NCBI RefSeq assembly: GCF_016406125.1
Contig: NZ_CP066339.1
Span: 1,798,001-1,862,000, forward strand
Direction of reading: 5' to 3'
DNA from: Alicyclobacillus sp. SO9
GTDB taxonomy: Bacteria; Bacillota; Bacilli; Alicyclobacillales; Alicyclobacillaceae
DNA length: 64,000 bases
A program made the position numbers and the translations under genes. A model generated the notes under the pieces. It saw only the letters and a list, made by a program, of their open reading frames with translations, did not search any database and had not been told where the DNA came from. Shown here piece after piece: positions 25,994 through 35,993 of this stretch. The first letter of the stretch is position 1. Each line of letters begins with the position of its first letter.

Positions 25994-27101
25994 ATTGCGT
26001 TCCCTCCTTTCGCTTGTAGAGAGGATAGCGCATTTGTATTTAATAAGTCCAAGAATAGAAAAGCAGTGCTATCTTGGCGGATTCGAATTCTCGACGTTTG
26101 CTTTCTATGACTAGTTTTCCTCCGTCTAAGTGAATGAATCTTATAAGAAGGTAATTCAATCTGTAAAAAATTAGAGCTACCCAGAGGCTTTGTCTATAAA
26201 GGCAAGTGTTTATTCAACCACTTCAGTCATGGCAGGATTTGAATACACTGCTTCGTCAACCGACCAGCTATACTACATTCAAGAAACTTTAGTGAGGGAT
26301 AACCCGTTCATCTTTAATTGTCACTAACCGGTTAGTTCTGGCATGATAGCATCCAATTTGCCAACCTGTTTCATAAAACACGATGTAAAATGATGTTTTT
26401 CGAGTTTTTTGCGAATTTTTTGTTACAACCAATGTAGTTGGTTTCATGGAGAAGGCTCCAATACATGAGAACATTAGCTTTACACCGTACCAGTACATAG
26501 CGAATTTCATGCTTTTACTACCCAGTCTCTGTCTATGAAAGTCATCTAAATATGCCATATAGAGGCATACGTACTAGGGTGACGATATGTAGCAGAGCTG
26601 TCTTCGTAGAAATGGGTGATTCAATCTATGCTCTGGTGTTGTATTTGTGAAGACTGCCAATGTTGCTCGTCTCTCCCTCAGCCTTGCTTATTAGGAAAGT
26701 GTCCTAGCAACGCTGGTTGATCAGTGGCTTGTCACCAACCCAAAGACACACAGATACAAAGGTGTGACACGGTGTAACATACTAGAAGTCACAAGGCGTA
26801 TCTCTTTACACCACTTGTGTAGCCCAAGGCGTACAATTTGCTGTGTTTAGTTTTGTCCTAGTCCAAATGGTACGCTTAACATAGGCACACCCCTTTTGAG
26901 TTTTTGGAAGGTTGTTGAACCTAGCTTCTCTACTGTCACTTGCAATGCTCACAGTCTGAAACTGGACTCATACAGATTTATAATCTGTTTGTTGTCAGCA
27001 TATCGCTTGTTGATACACCCTCCTTATACTGATGGCTCCGATTATAAAAACCATCGTATCTTAAGCGAGGTAAAGTTTCATACATCGGTAGGACCAATGA
27101 A
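25994..27101. other. 1.1-kb region without a convincing gene
   Basis: It holds one copy of the 120-bp dispersed repeat (26657-26780). An 89-codon minus-strand frame (26289-26558) lacks a ribosome site and has no recognisable family, so I leave it uncalled. The first part must contain the promoter of the primase-helicase gene. The rest looks like decayed DNA. Confidence 0.5.
26657..26780 (+). repeat. dispersed ~120-bp structured repeat, copy A
   Basis: It starts CCAATGTTGCTCGTCT and ends GGTGTGACACGGTGTAACAT. Shared blocks with copies B and C are GTTGC, AGC near GGAAAGTGTCCTAGCAAC, and AGATAC with GGTGTGACAC. It is the most diverged of the three. GTTGC can pair with GCAAC. It lies in the gap beyond the 3' end of the ISL3-like gene. 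Confidence 0.75.
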
Positions 27102-28649
27102 CTATTTTCGGAAGATGTACGCATCCTCGGGATTCCATACTTCATCTTCGTCGATGCCATACATATAGGGGAGCTTCATAAAATCATCAAACTCAAAATC
27201 CCATGTGTCATTTTTCCGAAGTGAAGCTACGACATCTGCAGTATAAAATTCTGAACCACGCTTCCAAAAAGCAGGACGGAATCGATTCTCGTTTGTCATG
27301 GGATTGGGGAGCCACGCAGATTTTAGAATCTCTTGAAGGCGTTCGTCACGTGACTGACCGTCTTGAACTATAAGTCCGTTCTTCTCATAGATAACTGTAT
27401 GTATGTACTCGTACCATTGCTGTACAAGGTCTCGGTGAAATCGAGTTTCTGTAATTGAATCTATAAGAGGGCCCTTCCATTCATCCACGGTATCAGTGGT
27501 TCTTAACCATGGTTCACTGGCTTTCCCCATGTCACCGCTTAGTTGCTGCAGCCGCTTTAGCTTTCCTTTAATTAGAGGCTGTGGATTATTTGGATTACAA
27601 AGATCCAAAGCTGCTTGCATTGAGAAATACAACTTATTAAGTCTATTGGTATGAAGTGTCGAATCGACTTGGGATAATAGGCTGGAAATTTCAACAGGCA
27701 TAGTGTCGTGCAATGAAAAGAAGCTAGACCACGATGCTAAAAGAGCTGATAGAGGTTTGTAGGCACCTGTATTTTTGAACCTAATAGCAATACTACCAAG
27801 ACCTCTAAATGTGTGAGCATAAGCAAATCGAAGAACATGGAACGGGTCTATAACCATCTTAATTTCATTTTTCTTATTTGGGTTTAGAATCGACATGATT
27901 CGTTGAGGCCTCTGCCGTGGCCACGTTTGCGTGACGAGTAAGAGACGTTCACCTGAATAGAGTTCGTTCCAAGCATCGTGAATTCGTTCAACTAGCTCAA
28001 TTGCCTGAAGTGGTAGTTCCTCCCGATGGTAGTCTCCGCACACTTTGTAAAAGTAGGTTTCGTCATTAGGGGATCCTGCTGCGTCATAGAGAAAGAGTGC
28101 CCGATACTTATGGTCTAATCGAAGAGCCATTAGTCCAAGTACCTTGGGAAGACGTTGTGTGCTAAGGCGGAATGGGGTTTTTCGAATTCGTCGAACTTGA
28201 TTTATAGTCAGTCCTGCCCAGTCAGCAACATCTTTCGGTTTCATTAGGCCTCTGCGTCTAACTTCCTCTAACAAACGATTGGTGCTCCGAGATCGAGGTT
28301 TTGCAAGATGTGTTAAATCAAAGGTGTCAGGACCGTCACACTCATCATTAGTACAACGATAGTAATAGCTTTTAATTTCAAGTTTCACAGGCTTTCCTTC
28401 CAGTGGTATATCGGTAAGAGAGGGATTTCGGTCTCTATCTTTTTGCAGTTTTGCGCCACACTTCGGACAAGAGTCAAGGAAGATGGCTACCGTGAAAGTA
28501 ATCAACTGACGGGTTTCTGTCACATTTACAAATTTTATAAGTTTCGATAGGCCTATGCTATGTTTGACCCATCGATTGTCAATGTCGAGAAGTGTCTGCT
28601 CTGCATAGAATTTGTTACTCTCACTTGATGAATACAGTTTGTCAGTCAC
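27102..28649 (-). CDS. divergent ISL3-like transposase, possibly inactive
   Basis: The 515-residue protein has an N-terminal zinc ribbon (DSCPKCGAKLQ, then YRCTNDECDG), a helix-turn-helix (LMKPKDVADWAGLTINQVRRI) and a core in which LFLYDAAGSPND and KMVIDPFHVLRFA correspond to the first Asp and the D-x-F/W-H-x-x-R box of ISL3 transposases. The second catalytic Asp region reads LLVTQTW with Thr where Asp is expected. No terminal inverted repeats were found by eye. The GTG start has GGAG eight bases upstream. Either a remote IS family or a domesticated protein; assignment rests on weak motif similarity. Confidence 0.5.
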   Translation of the reverse strand: MTDKLYSSSESNKFYAEQTLLDIDNRWVKHSIGLSKLIKFVNVTETRQLITFTVAIFLDSCPKCGAKLQKDRDRNPSLTDIPLEGKPVKLEIKSYYYRCTNDECDGPDTFDLTHLAKPRSRSTNRLLEEVRRRGLMKPKDVADWAGLTINQVRRIRKTPFRLSTQRLPKVLGLMALRLDHKYRALFLYDAAGSPNDETYFYKVCGDYHREELPLQAIELVERIHDAWNELYSGERLLLVTQTWPRQRPQRIMSILNPNKKNEIKMVIDPFHVLRFAYAHTFRGLGSIAIRFKNTGAYKPLSALLASWSSFFSLHDTMPVEISSLLSQVDSTLHTNRLNKLYFSMQAALDLCNPNNPQPLIKGKLKRLQQLSGDMGKASEPWLRTTDTVDEWKGPLIDSITETRFHRDLVQQWYEYIHTVIYEKNGLIVQDGQSRDERLQEILKSAWLPNPMTNENRFRPAFWKRGSEFYTADVVASLRKNDTWDFEFDDFMKLPYMYGIDEDEVWNPEDAYIFRK

Positions 28650-29020
28650 TGAGATGTCTCCTTCTGTATTGTATGTTTATTATTGTTTATAGGGTATCTT
28701 CGTCCGAAGTTCGATCACTTCCTGCGAAGTTTTTTCACAAACCGGTGACTACATATGAGAGACGACTGACCTACTATGAATAGAGCTAATCTTTAGATTA
28801 ATCTGATCCTAGTGCCTCTTGCCAGCCATGACTGCAGTAAATGCTTCTCAGGAGAAATTCTGCCGAAAATAATTCATTGGTCAAATAGATGCATGTTGTT
28901 ATAGCTAGAAGGATTTATTCTAAGCTCGTGGTTACGAAGACAAATGGCGAGGTGATTGATATCTAGTCTATCGAGTTTCAATTATTGGACTATAGACAAA
29001 TGTTCAAGGAGGAGATTCAA
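28650..29020. other. intergenic gap upstream of the ISL3-like gene
   Basis: This 371-base AT-rich spacer lies between divergent genes. I see a small stem (CTTCG/CGAAG near 28690) but no gene or known RNA element. Confidence 0.4.
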
Positions 29021-29729
29021 ATGTCACAACTTCTTACAGCCTCACAGGTTGAGTCACAATACGCTTGATCCAAGGTACTCAGGCTGGCACGAGCCTAGTG
29101 GCATCGACCGAGGTGCAACCGGATAGAGAATTACGGATATCTGAGGTACAAAATTTCCTCGAGTCAGTTTCACCCGACGCTCTGATTGAATTCGTAGGAG
29201 GAGGCATCCCTGAGAATTACACCGAGGGCGTTATTTATGACAGGGAAACCATTCAATCAGGCCTCGAATATCTAATTGATGAGCCAAAGCCGTGGTCACT
29301 GTTCGTTCTGACGCCAGAACAAAGTGTTGCATTGCCCCTGTTGTAAACGCTCATTATGACCCCGCTGGTGAATTGTTTGTGATTTCTTGCGGGAAGTTCG
29401 CAATGGAAGATGAACTTCTCGAACAGGTCAACCATGTACTCCATGAAAATGGATTCGTAGGTAGATTTGAAGAGCTCGTTACCACCTGGTTGATGGAGGA
29501 TTTCATGACAATGTATCCGTGCATCAAGGAGGCATATCACAAAACGCATTCCCCACCAAAACCGGCGAAGGGTCGAAGAAGAGTATCGTTTCAGGATTCC
29601 TTAGCTTTTTATCTGAAAGAGGGTTATAGATTCGAGGACTTTCTAAAAATGGTGCCAGAGTTCAAGTTATGGCCAACTAACCTGAAACAGCTTATGGGTG
29701 TGACCGGTGAGCTCGAACAATTTCTGTAG
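29021..29729 (+). pseudogene. hypothetical gene broken by two frameshifts
   Basis: AAGGAGGAG precedes ATG 29021, which opens MSQLLTASQVESQYA and stops. The next frame continues smoothly with LIQGTQAGTSLVASTEVQ from 29065 to 29346, and a third frame continues with NAHYDPAGELFVISCGKF to FL at 29729. Joined, they would give about 235 residues. The two shifts fall near 29063 and 29340. The strong ribosome site serves only the first 15 codons, so the gene is decayed or the sequence has indels. No family is recognised. Programmed frameshifting twice is unlikely. Confidence 0.55.
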
Positions 29730-30078
29730 TCGCTAGGTGACATCACCGACAGAACTCCGCACACAAGAAAAATAGGGATATTGCACGGTCGGACGAACAA
29801 GCGAAGACTCACGACGCTGCACAATGCAACCAATACGCCTTCAAACGTATAACAGTGTAGCAACACTCCGATAAGTACGTGCAGAAGCGGCAATATGACA
29901 TTTGCCGACAAGTTCACCCGGCAAGCTGATGCCACTTTGGTGAAGATGTCACAGTAGTAGAGCGGGTTTACAGAGAGCAAACGTGCACTTTCTCGGCACT
30001 AATTCTTGCGCTATCCGTTCAAGTTTCTCTAGTGTAGCATTCGTAAGGAAATAATAAGCTACGAAGGAGGCTGGTTTG
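29730..30078. other. spacer before the 30.1-kb hypothetical gene
   Basis: This 349-base gap has no gene I can support; it carries the leader of the next gene. A minus-strand frame across it is a shadow. Confidence 0.35.
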
Positions 30079-30873
30079 ATGAACAAAGACACAAGGTGGG
30101 ACAACCGTTGGTTAGGACTTTCGGAGGAAGACGCCATGTTGGCGACACGAGGGACGCTAACCTTGGACAGTGGTGATTCTAGCACATGGGTTAATCTGTC
30201 TCTCGATTCAAAACGTAGCACCTTGAGCAAAATTCCTTTAGTTAGTGATGTGGGGGTCGTGATTTACTCATGCGACTCAGATTCGGTCTGGATGGATCCA
30301 GAGTTCTTTGCGCCCTACCTAAAGGTATCATCGATGTGCCGCATCTTGTTGGAGGATGAATTCAAGGTTGACTCTGAAATGGAGAAGTTATGGTTGAGGA
30401 ACACACGAGCTTTGGCCAGCTCCAGCGTCAGCCTTGAAGATTTCTTTGGGTTGTGGCTGTTCGACGAAGTAAAAACTTTGTGTAATACCTGTCCCGAAAT
30501 ATCGTTTTTCATGATGGATTATGTTGGGGATGAAGATGCAATGCGTGCTCGAGCGGTCCTTACGGGTTCCCGGGAGAAAGCCCTCGAAAAATGGAATCAG
30601 GAATTGAAGGCACACCTGATTTGGACCATGCGGGAATTTATCACGGATGCGTTGGCTCGGTATGTATACAAATACGGGTCCAAGCTGAGTATCACAGTGC
30701 AGGCTCCTGACGGCGGTAGGCAGCTTAAATGGGAACTGAGATTAGGGGATGCTACAATCGTGCTTCCGCCTGTGTCAGCGCAGGACCTGTATGATAAGGT
30801 CCTGGCGGGAGAGGACGTGAAACAGAAGATGATCGGAGTCCTTACAGAGGTTATGCGGAAGCAAGGGTGGTAG
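30079..30873 (+). CDS. hypothetical protein, 264 residues
   Basis: I do not recognise a family. It is soluble and acidic, without signal peptide or membrane helix. It starts MNKDTRWDNRWLGLSEEDAM and has a mixed beta and helical middle (VGVVIYSCDSDSVWMDPEFF). Its C-terminal third is helical, with basic and beta segments (YVYKYGSKLSITVQAPDGG, KWELRLGDATIVLPP). AAGGAGG lies eight bases before ATG 30079, which argues for real expression. It follows the frameshifted gene on the same strand. Confidence 0.6.
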   Translation: MNKDTRWDNRWLGLSEEDAMLATRGTLTLDSGDSSTWVNLSLDSKRSTLSKIPLVSDVGVVIYSCDSDSVWMDPEFFAPYLKVSSMCRILLEDEFKVDSEMEKLWLRNTRALASSSVSLEDFFGLWLFDEVKTLCNTCPEISFFMMDYVGDEDAMRARAVLTGSREKALEKWNQELKAHLIWTMREFITDALARYVYKYGSKLSITVQAPDGGRQLKWELRLGDATIVLPPVSAQDLYDKVLAGEDVKQKMIGVLTEVMRKQGW

Positions 30874-31790
30874 CAAGCCAGCGTGATGAAGTAACTTCGG
30901 GACTGCAGTGGCAGCCCCAGTACATATCGATGAGGATAAAGACTGACAGGGTGCGTGAATCATGTTGTCGAGACTTTGGGGTGTGAGAGTTCATCTGGAA
31001 GGCTTGTTGCAGATATGGCCCCTCATCATTACCTGGGGCCGATTAAATTGTTGGTTTTTAACTATTGCGTCTCGATCAACAGCTTCTGGCGGCTGCTCCA
31101 TCCAATGAAGCACCGTTTACGTACTCCCGAATTTTCATTAAGAACATGTCTATTTTGTGTTGAACCACCAACTTGTCCGAACATGGTGGAGTTGTCGAGG
31201 TGGTCACTAGGTGGTCAAACAGAGGTGGTGATCTCTTAAGCCCCCTAACTAAGTTGGACAGTCTCCCATAGTCAACCTTAAAGAAGTAAATATACCCACT
31301 CTGATAGACTTTGTGGTGAGATGGGATTTATACCAGTAGCAGAAAACTTAAACGGATCGTGTAGGAAGTTTGGTGGATATTATATTTTTTATATTGCAAT
31401 GCCCAGAAGTATTCAGAGTTATCCCCTGATTCCATTGAGTGGTACACTGACTGCTTGTCGATAGACGAAACATAGAGCCACAGAGGCACGATAAAGTTTG
31501 ACTGTAATTCTCAAATGTATCGATTGAATGTCCCAGCAACTAAATGAATAGACGGAGCTTGCCAGTGAACCAAAACAAGACGGTTCCTGGCTTAGTTCGT
31601 GTGCGTCAGAAACTGTACAAAATAGTTAAGTGAGTTGGATGCTATTGGATGTATGCGGGATGAATCCCGCAGTTTGAACAGATGAGTTATCCAGCAGTGA
31701 ATCCCGTTCCTATCCGATAAGTCAACCTTAATGTATGATTGGTGGGGACTAAAATAATGTGTTGAAACAGTAGAGAAGGAGACAAATAGA
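30874..31790. other. 917-bp region without a supported gene
   Basis: The open frames here are short, lack ribosome sites and show no family. A 94-codon frame (30955-31239) is Cys- and Leu-rich and may be a decayed fragment. The last 60 bases hold the leader of the next gene. Confidence 0.4.
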
Positions 31791-32726
31791 ATGAAGCTTG
31801 TCGGCAATACGATCTACGAAGCGATAGAATTTATGGTTGAGATTTCGTCGACACGGTGGATGATGGATATACGACCTCCTCGTCTTATTGAGACTGACGC
31901 TCTTCGTAAGAAGGGGGAAGAGTTTACCCAAAAAGTTCTTTCGCATCTCTTCAGCCCGTCGCTGGAGATGTATAACGAATTGAAACGTTTGTACTGGGAT
32001 TATGCACAATTTCATTCAGAAAAGGAATTTCGGAGTGCTGCTAAGAAATACGCTTTACGATGGGCTTTGAAACAATCCTCAGCAACAGATAGTGATACTT
32101 TGACTACTGATGGGACCTGCGCAGGCGTCATCGAGATCATGGAGCTTATGATGTACCAAAATCCAATTGAACATGAGCCTAATGTACGTGTCGGACAACA
32201 AGCTTGGAGTCTGAATGTGAATTCTTTCGGCACTCTGACAGATGAGCAAAAATTGGCACTTTCAAGGCAGTGTATAGAATTTGAGAGTGCACTAGAATAC
32301 ATTCCGGAACGTGGAATTTCGTCATTATTATACCATAGAGTATCTGAACCTCTAGTATCCCCAAATTTCTACCTGGGGCTTATTGGTCCCTCTAAGTCTT
32401 TCACTGATTTGGTGGACGATCATGCTCTGTTCAGGCAGAAGGCTTATGGAAGAGATAGCTTTAACATGAAATTTTCATCATTTCCGTCACATATTGAAAC
32501 TATTACAGCAAAGCTAAGCACATATTCTTCTGATAGGGGTGCGGGTACTTCAAAGAGGACTCTACTTGTGGCAAATATTTCTTATGAAGCGAAACGGGGC
32601 GATGATGTTTATATTGCATACGGTGACAAACACTTCGTAACATCTTCTCTCTTAATCGGGGGAAGCATTGCTGACTATCATTTTCAATCGTACATAGTTC
32701 AGCAGATTTATAAAAATTTACTGTGA
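31791..32726 (+). CDS. hypothetical protein, paralogue 1 of a duplicated accessory module
   Basis: The 311 residues are soluble with no recognised domain. It is clearly related to the product of 34761-35870. Shared blocks are FRSAAKKYALRWALK (FRKAAKVHVHVWIIL in the other), SEPLVSPNFY (SRPLISPNWY), FTDLVDDHALF (YDDFVDEFMAS) and LLVANISYEAKRGDDVYIAY (CLVADITYRGAEGHDFYIS). GAAGGAGA lies eight bases before ATG 31791. It converges on the AEP gene with a bidirectional terminator between them. The same gene-plus-terminator-plus-AEP-end layout recurs 3 kb downstream, so it probably works with the AEP. Confidence 0.65.
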   Translation: MKLVGNTIYEAIEFMVEISSTRWMMDIRPPRLIETDALRKKGEEFTQKVLSHLFSPSLEMYNELKRLYWDYAQFHSEKEFRSAAKKYALRWALKQSSATDSDTLTTDGTCAGVIEIMELMMYQNPIEHEPNVRVGQQAWSLNVNSFGTLTDEQKLALSRQCIEFESALEYIPERGISSLLYHRVSEPLVSPNFYLGLIGPSKSFTDLVDDHALFRQKAYGRDSFNMKFSSFPSHIETITAKLSTYSSDRGAGTSKRTLLVANISYEAKRGDDVYIAYGDKHFVTSSLLIGGSIADYHFQSYIVQQIYKNLL

Positions 32727-32836
32727 CAGTAGATACGATTAGCCGTTGTCAGTTGAACTGATTCTGTTTCGTAACATGGGGTGGGTCTACAGTATTTGCG
32801 AGTCTTTCAGTGTACTTTTTATATAAGTTGATATAA

Positions 32837-32963
32837 AACAACAAAAGCAACCAGACTCTGATGGAGCCTGGCTGCTTTTGCGCCTCCTATCCATCCTGTA
32901 CTCTCTATGACTCATACTTATTCATGTTCAGAATATGTATGCTGTATTTTCTTAGTACAAGTC
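32837..32963. repeat. 127-bp duplicated segment, copy 1 (terminator plus AEP 3' end)
   Basis: It is closely similar to 35994-36119. It begins AACAACAAAAGCAACCAGAC and ends AGTACAAGTCGC. It includes the shared terminator and the last codons of the AEP gene on the minus strand. Confidence 0.85.
32843..32879. terminator. bidirectional terminator between paralogue 1 and the AEP gene
   Basis: AAAAGCA plus CCAG pair with CTGG plus TGCTTTT (32843-32854, 32868-32879), with one opposed A/C in the stem. A- and T-runs on both ends suit both convergent genes. Confidence 0.8.
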
Positions 32964-34095
32964 GCTTTCCGTGTGGCTTGAGATGATTCACGACGTATGC
33001 CGCTGCCCGCAAGGTCGTATGATGACGTGTGCCTCTGGCTTCGATTCCAATCTTATAGGCGATCTCAACAGATTGCGCTGACCAGGAATCGTCGAGGTGT
33101 GTCTTGCGCTTCCTTGTCTTTTTTGCTTTTTCTTCCGGGACAAAATTGTCCAGCAACGTGCGTTCCATCGGCTGGATGCGCAAGTAATAATGGTAGGGGT
33201 CAGTGATTGGGATAAGTGTCAAAGGATCTACAAAGGTTGTGAATTTCTTGCTACCCCAATGAATACCGAGTAGCAGTTTGACTGCTTTCTTCAAGGGGAA
33301 GAATTCTACAACGACATCTTCCATCGGTACATCCGGATGGTCAGTGACGTAGGAGTGCAGGTTTTTGACCATGCTGTTTGGAATCAAGGAATCGATATAC
33401 AGCGTGACATGATATCCCTTTGAGCCACTTCCTACTACATGGGGGGTCAACTTATGGCGTTTAAGAACTCGCACAATGGCTCTAGTGGTTTTCTTTGCTC
33501 GTGCTTCTGCGTCAGACGGTCCTTCGCCTTGTTGCGAAACCGCATCCACGTCGAAAACAATCACCTTTGTTCGCCACTTTCCCCTGGCCTTGATACCCAC
33601 CGTATGGACACCAAGGAAATGTTCCTTCAGACGGTCAATGTTCAGTGGATTAGAAAACCATGGCCAACCGGTGGATTCTTCTGTTACGGTGAGCCATTCA
33701 GCCTTGAGTGGCAGGTGTTCCATCACAGTCCATTCGGTTCGGTTTGGGGCATATAGAGATAGCGTCTTCTCGACTACACCCTTGAGTAGATTCGTTGGAC
33801 CAAAAAGCCGAGCATAGATCTCAGATAGTTTCTCAGGGCGTTGTGTCCATGGACTAATGGTCTGGTCTGGAAACATTTCCTTTTCGGCACTTATGGCCGA
33901 CTCGGGTTTACGGACAGGCTTCATTTTTTGCTGGGGCAAGAGTAATTCCGCATGCGATCGAAGATGCGCTCCGGTTACACGGTTGAAGGTACGTTGGCAG
34001 ATGGCACAATAGAAAGTTTTGTCTTTGAGTTTAGGCAAGAAGTTTGTTTCGAAGTCCTTTTGTGTGGGTAGCTCCTGATAAGTGGTCAATAGCAT
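32905..34095 (-). CDS. zinc-finger primase-polymerase (AEP superfamily, PrimPol/TOTE-like)
   Basis: The ~396-residue protein has near its N-terminus a C2H2-type finger, FYCAICQRTFNRVTGAHLRSH. The AEP core follows: KVIVFDVDAV (DxD metal site), HVVGSGSKGYHVTLYID (the S-x-K-G-Y-H catalytic motif) and VVVEFFPLKKAVKLLLGIHW then FVDPLTLIPITDP, matching the E-x-FP...LPLG-x-H...DP layout of PrimPol, TOTE and CRISPR-linked AEPs. The C-terminus is helical and basic. ATG 34095 is only two bases from AAAGGAGG; a TTG at 34089 has better spacing, and the frame runs to 34149. It likely synthesises primers or DNA for element replication, repair or defence. Confidence 0.72.
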   Translation of the reverse strand: MLLTTYQELPTQKDFETNFLPKLKDKTFYCAICQRTFNRVTGAHLRSHAELLLPQQKMKPVRKPESAISAEKEMFPDQTISPWTQRPEKLSEIYARLFGPTNLLKGVVEKTLSLYAPNRTEWTVMEHLPLKAEWLTVTEESTGWPWFSNPLNIDRLKEHFLGVHTVGIKARGKWRTKVIVFDVDAVSQQGEGPSDAEARAKKTTRAIVRVLKRHKLTPHVVGSGSKGYHVTLYIDSLIPNSMVKNLHSYVTDHPDVPMEDVVVEFFPLKKAVKLLLGIHWGSKKFTTFVDPLTLIPITDPYHYYLRIQPMERTLLDNFVPEEKAKKTRKRKTHLDDSWSAQSVEIAYKIGIEARGTRHHTTLRAAAYVVNHLKPHGKRLVLRKYSIHILNMNKYES

Positions 34096-34760
34096 CGCCT
34101 CCTTTGTGCTAATGAAGGCATCATAGGGAAGGTCAGTGCGATAGCGCAAGTATTAGGGACTGGGACAGATAAAAGACGGTCTTTTTATATTTATGTCTTT
34201 TTCCACTTTGGAATGGAGCCGTAAATTCTGTACTACAATGGCTGTTCTCTTAGTCACGTCAAGGTATTGCAAGCAAATATGTGTTCGGTGATGTGAGTGG
34301 GAGAAATCTTGTAAGAAGGAGTGGGGAACATAATCTGCACTTACTCTATATTATAGGTGGCTTAGATGAGGCGTGGTCCTACTTCCTGATATTGAGGATG
34401 CATTAAAACCCATATGAGAGTCAAGGCTGCACGCAACTACCGGGCCATTCTGTCACCCAAGATAAAGTTGGTGCCCAATTGCTTGCTATCTCCTCTTAAA
34501 GGCGGAGAAGCTTTAGCACAAAGGGTTGATTTCACGCTAGCTACAAGACTTCGTTATAGGGTAGGTCGTCTCGCAGACTTTGCAGTTCATAAATGTACTC
34601 AGCACTATCGGACAAGACGAATAGGAGGGCTTAAAACTTTTGCACCACAGGTTCCTCCAAGGCCCTTCAGCCACGAGAAATGGCATCCTCCGTATCCTGT
34701 TCTACAGAGGCAAGGCACAACTCAGGAAGTATCCTAGCAAATATGAGGTGGAGGATTTTC
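34096..34760. other. 665-bp spacer upstream of paralogue 2
   Basis: It contains the AEP upstream region and a 107-codon frame (34414-34737) that is basic, lacks a ribosome site and has no family. I do not call it a gene. Confidence 0.4.
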
Positions 34761-35870
34761 ATGGAAAATGAGCGAATTATGGCCTTGAATACTGGTATGA
34801 GCACTCAGCATGATAGCCTATCGTACCTCCGTGCAATTCCACATCTTAGAAGAGAGGGAGAGCTAATGGAAGATGTTATTTCAACCGCAGAACTGCAACT
34901 AGTCGAGCGTACGGCGAATTTTATGCAATTCGTACTCAGCATGCACGATTTTTCAGAAGCAGATCAAGAACCAAACGTCCATGAGAAAGGAAGTGTAGGT
35001 AGACAAGGAGAGAACTTCGCTCGTGCAGTGGAGATGGAATTGAAACAGTGCCCAACCTCCTTGACGCATCTTCAGTCCTTCATTGAACAAGTTCGTACGA
35101 CATACTTACGCCTGTTTACTAACACAGAATTTCGAAAGGCCGCCAAGGTGCATGTCCATGTATGGATTATACTCGAGGGAAGACGAGGGGATCTGGAGGA
35201 GCAGCTCCAAGCGGCACTCGAGTATTCTATAGAGCGATTGCTTAGTGACCTGATGTCACCAGTTGGCGTTGAAGGTGGCACCCCGTCGTTTGAAGATGCT
35301 CCGATAGATGATGATAAGTTATTAGACTTCTATAGGAGATTGCCTGGTTTCGTTGGAATCTCTGATCACCTGGATACGGAAACAGACGTCAGTATCTCGA
35401 ATCTACTATCCAGGCCGCTTATATCGCCAAATTGGTATCAACGTCAAGATGTCAGTAGCTATGATGATTTTGTGGACGAATTCATGGCATCTGACCTCTA
35501 TGAAAGAATATCCGATAGAAACCTGGCCTTGTCGAGGACTCACTGGATTTCCATGAAGGAAGGCTTTGTTCAAACCATCGGAATTATGGAGTATCAAAGT
35601 AATTCCGCATTCACTCCGTTTAGGTGCCTTGTAGCTGACATCACCTATAGAGGAGCAGAAGGGCATGACTTCTATATATCATTAAAAAGCCCAATCTTTT
35701 CTGAGGCTAAAATGTTGGTAGGATCACCTGATGATCCAGTCGTTGAGTTGATTACCTATAAAGTGTTTCTGGCATATGCACAGGCTTTACAGAACGAAAC
35801 AGGGGACTCGGTGGACATTGAAACGTTCGTCTCGGAGATTGAAAAGGAGCAGGACGAAGAGGAGGATTGA
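34761..35870 (+). CDS. hypothetical protein, paralogue 2 of the duplicated accessory module
   Basis: This 369-residue protein is homologous to the product of 31791-32726 along most of its length, with an acidic extension at the C-terminus (EIEKEQDEEED). No known domain, signal or membrane helix is seen. The start is ATG 34761 with GGTGGAGG six bases upstream; the frame extends back to 34680 without a site. Behind it lies a copy of the same terminator and the decayed 3' end of an AEP gene, so the whole two-gene unit was duplicated and the second AEP was later lost. Confidence 0.65.
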   Translation: MENERIMALNTGMSTQHDSLSYLRAIPHLRREGELMEDVISTAELQLVERTANFMQFVLSMHDFSEADQEPNVHEKGSVGRQGENFARAVEMELKQCPTSLTHLQSFIEQVRTTYLRLFTNTEFRKAAKVHVHVWIILEGRRGDLEEQLQAALEYSIERLLSDLMSPVGVEGGTPSFEDAPIDDDKLLDFYRRLPGFVGISDHLDTETDVSISNLLSRPLISPNWYQRQDVSSYDDFVDEFMASDLYERISDRNLALSRTHWISMKEGFVQTIGIMEYQSNSAFTPFRCLVADITYRGAEGHDFYISLKSPIFSEAKMLVGSPDDPVVELITYKVFLAYAQALQNETGDSVDIETFVSEIEKEQDEEED

Positions 35871-35993
35871 AACGAAGAAAAAGATTGGTAGCTGACGGCT
35901 TGGAGTGTCCCCATATTTTTCCTGATATACTGGATTTAACTATACAGAACAAATGCATGCCCCGATGAACTATTAGAAATAGAAGCTTACCAT

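Noticed and set aside
26225-26270. tRNA-like sequence on the minus strand (TTCAAATCCTGCC)
   Set aside because: The T-stem does not pair, position 53 is not G, and no acceptor or anticodon arm can be drawn.
26289-26558. 89-codon minus-strand open frame
   Set aside because: No ribosome site, no family, and it lies in a repeat-bearing non-coding gap.
32905-34095. LigD-type polymerase domain
   Set aside because: The AEP motifs fit PrimPol/TOTE-like enzymes better (FP-x-K and L-x-G-I-H followed by DP), there is a C2H2 finger, and no ligase or Ku gene is adjacent.
34414-34737. 107-codon basic open frame upstream of paralogue 2
   Set aside because: No ribosome site and it overlaps the leader of the real gene; composition looks random.
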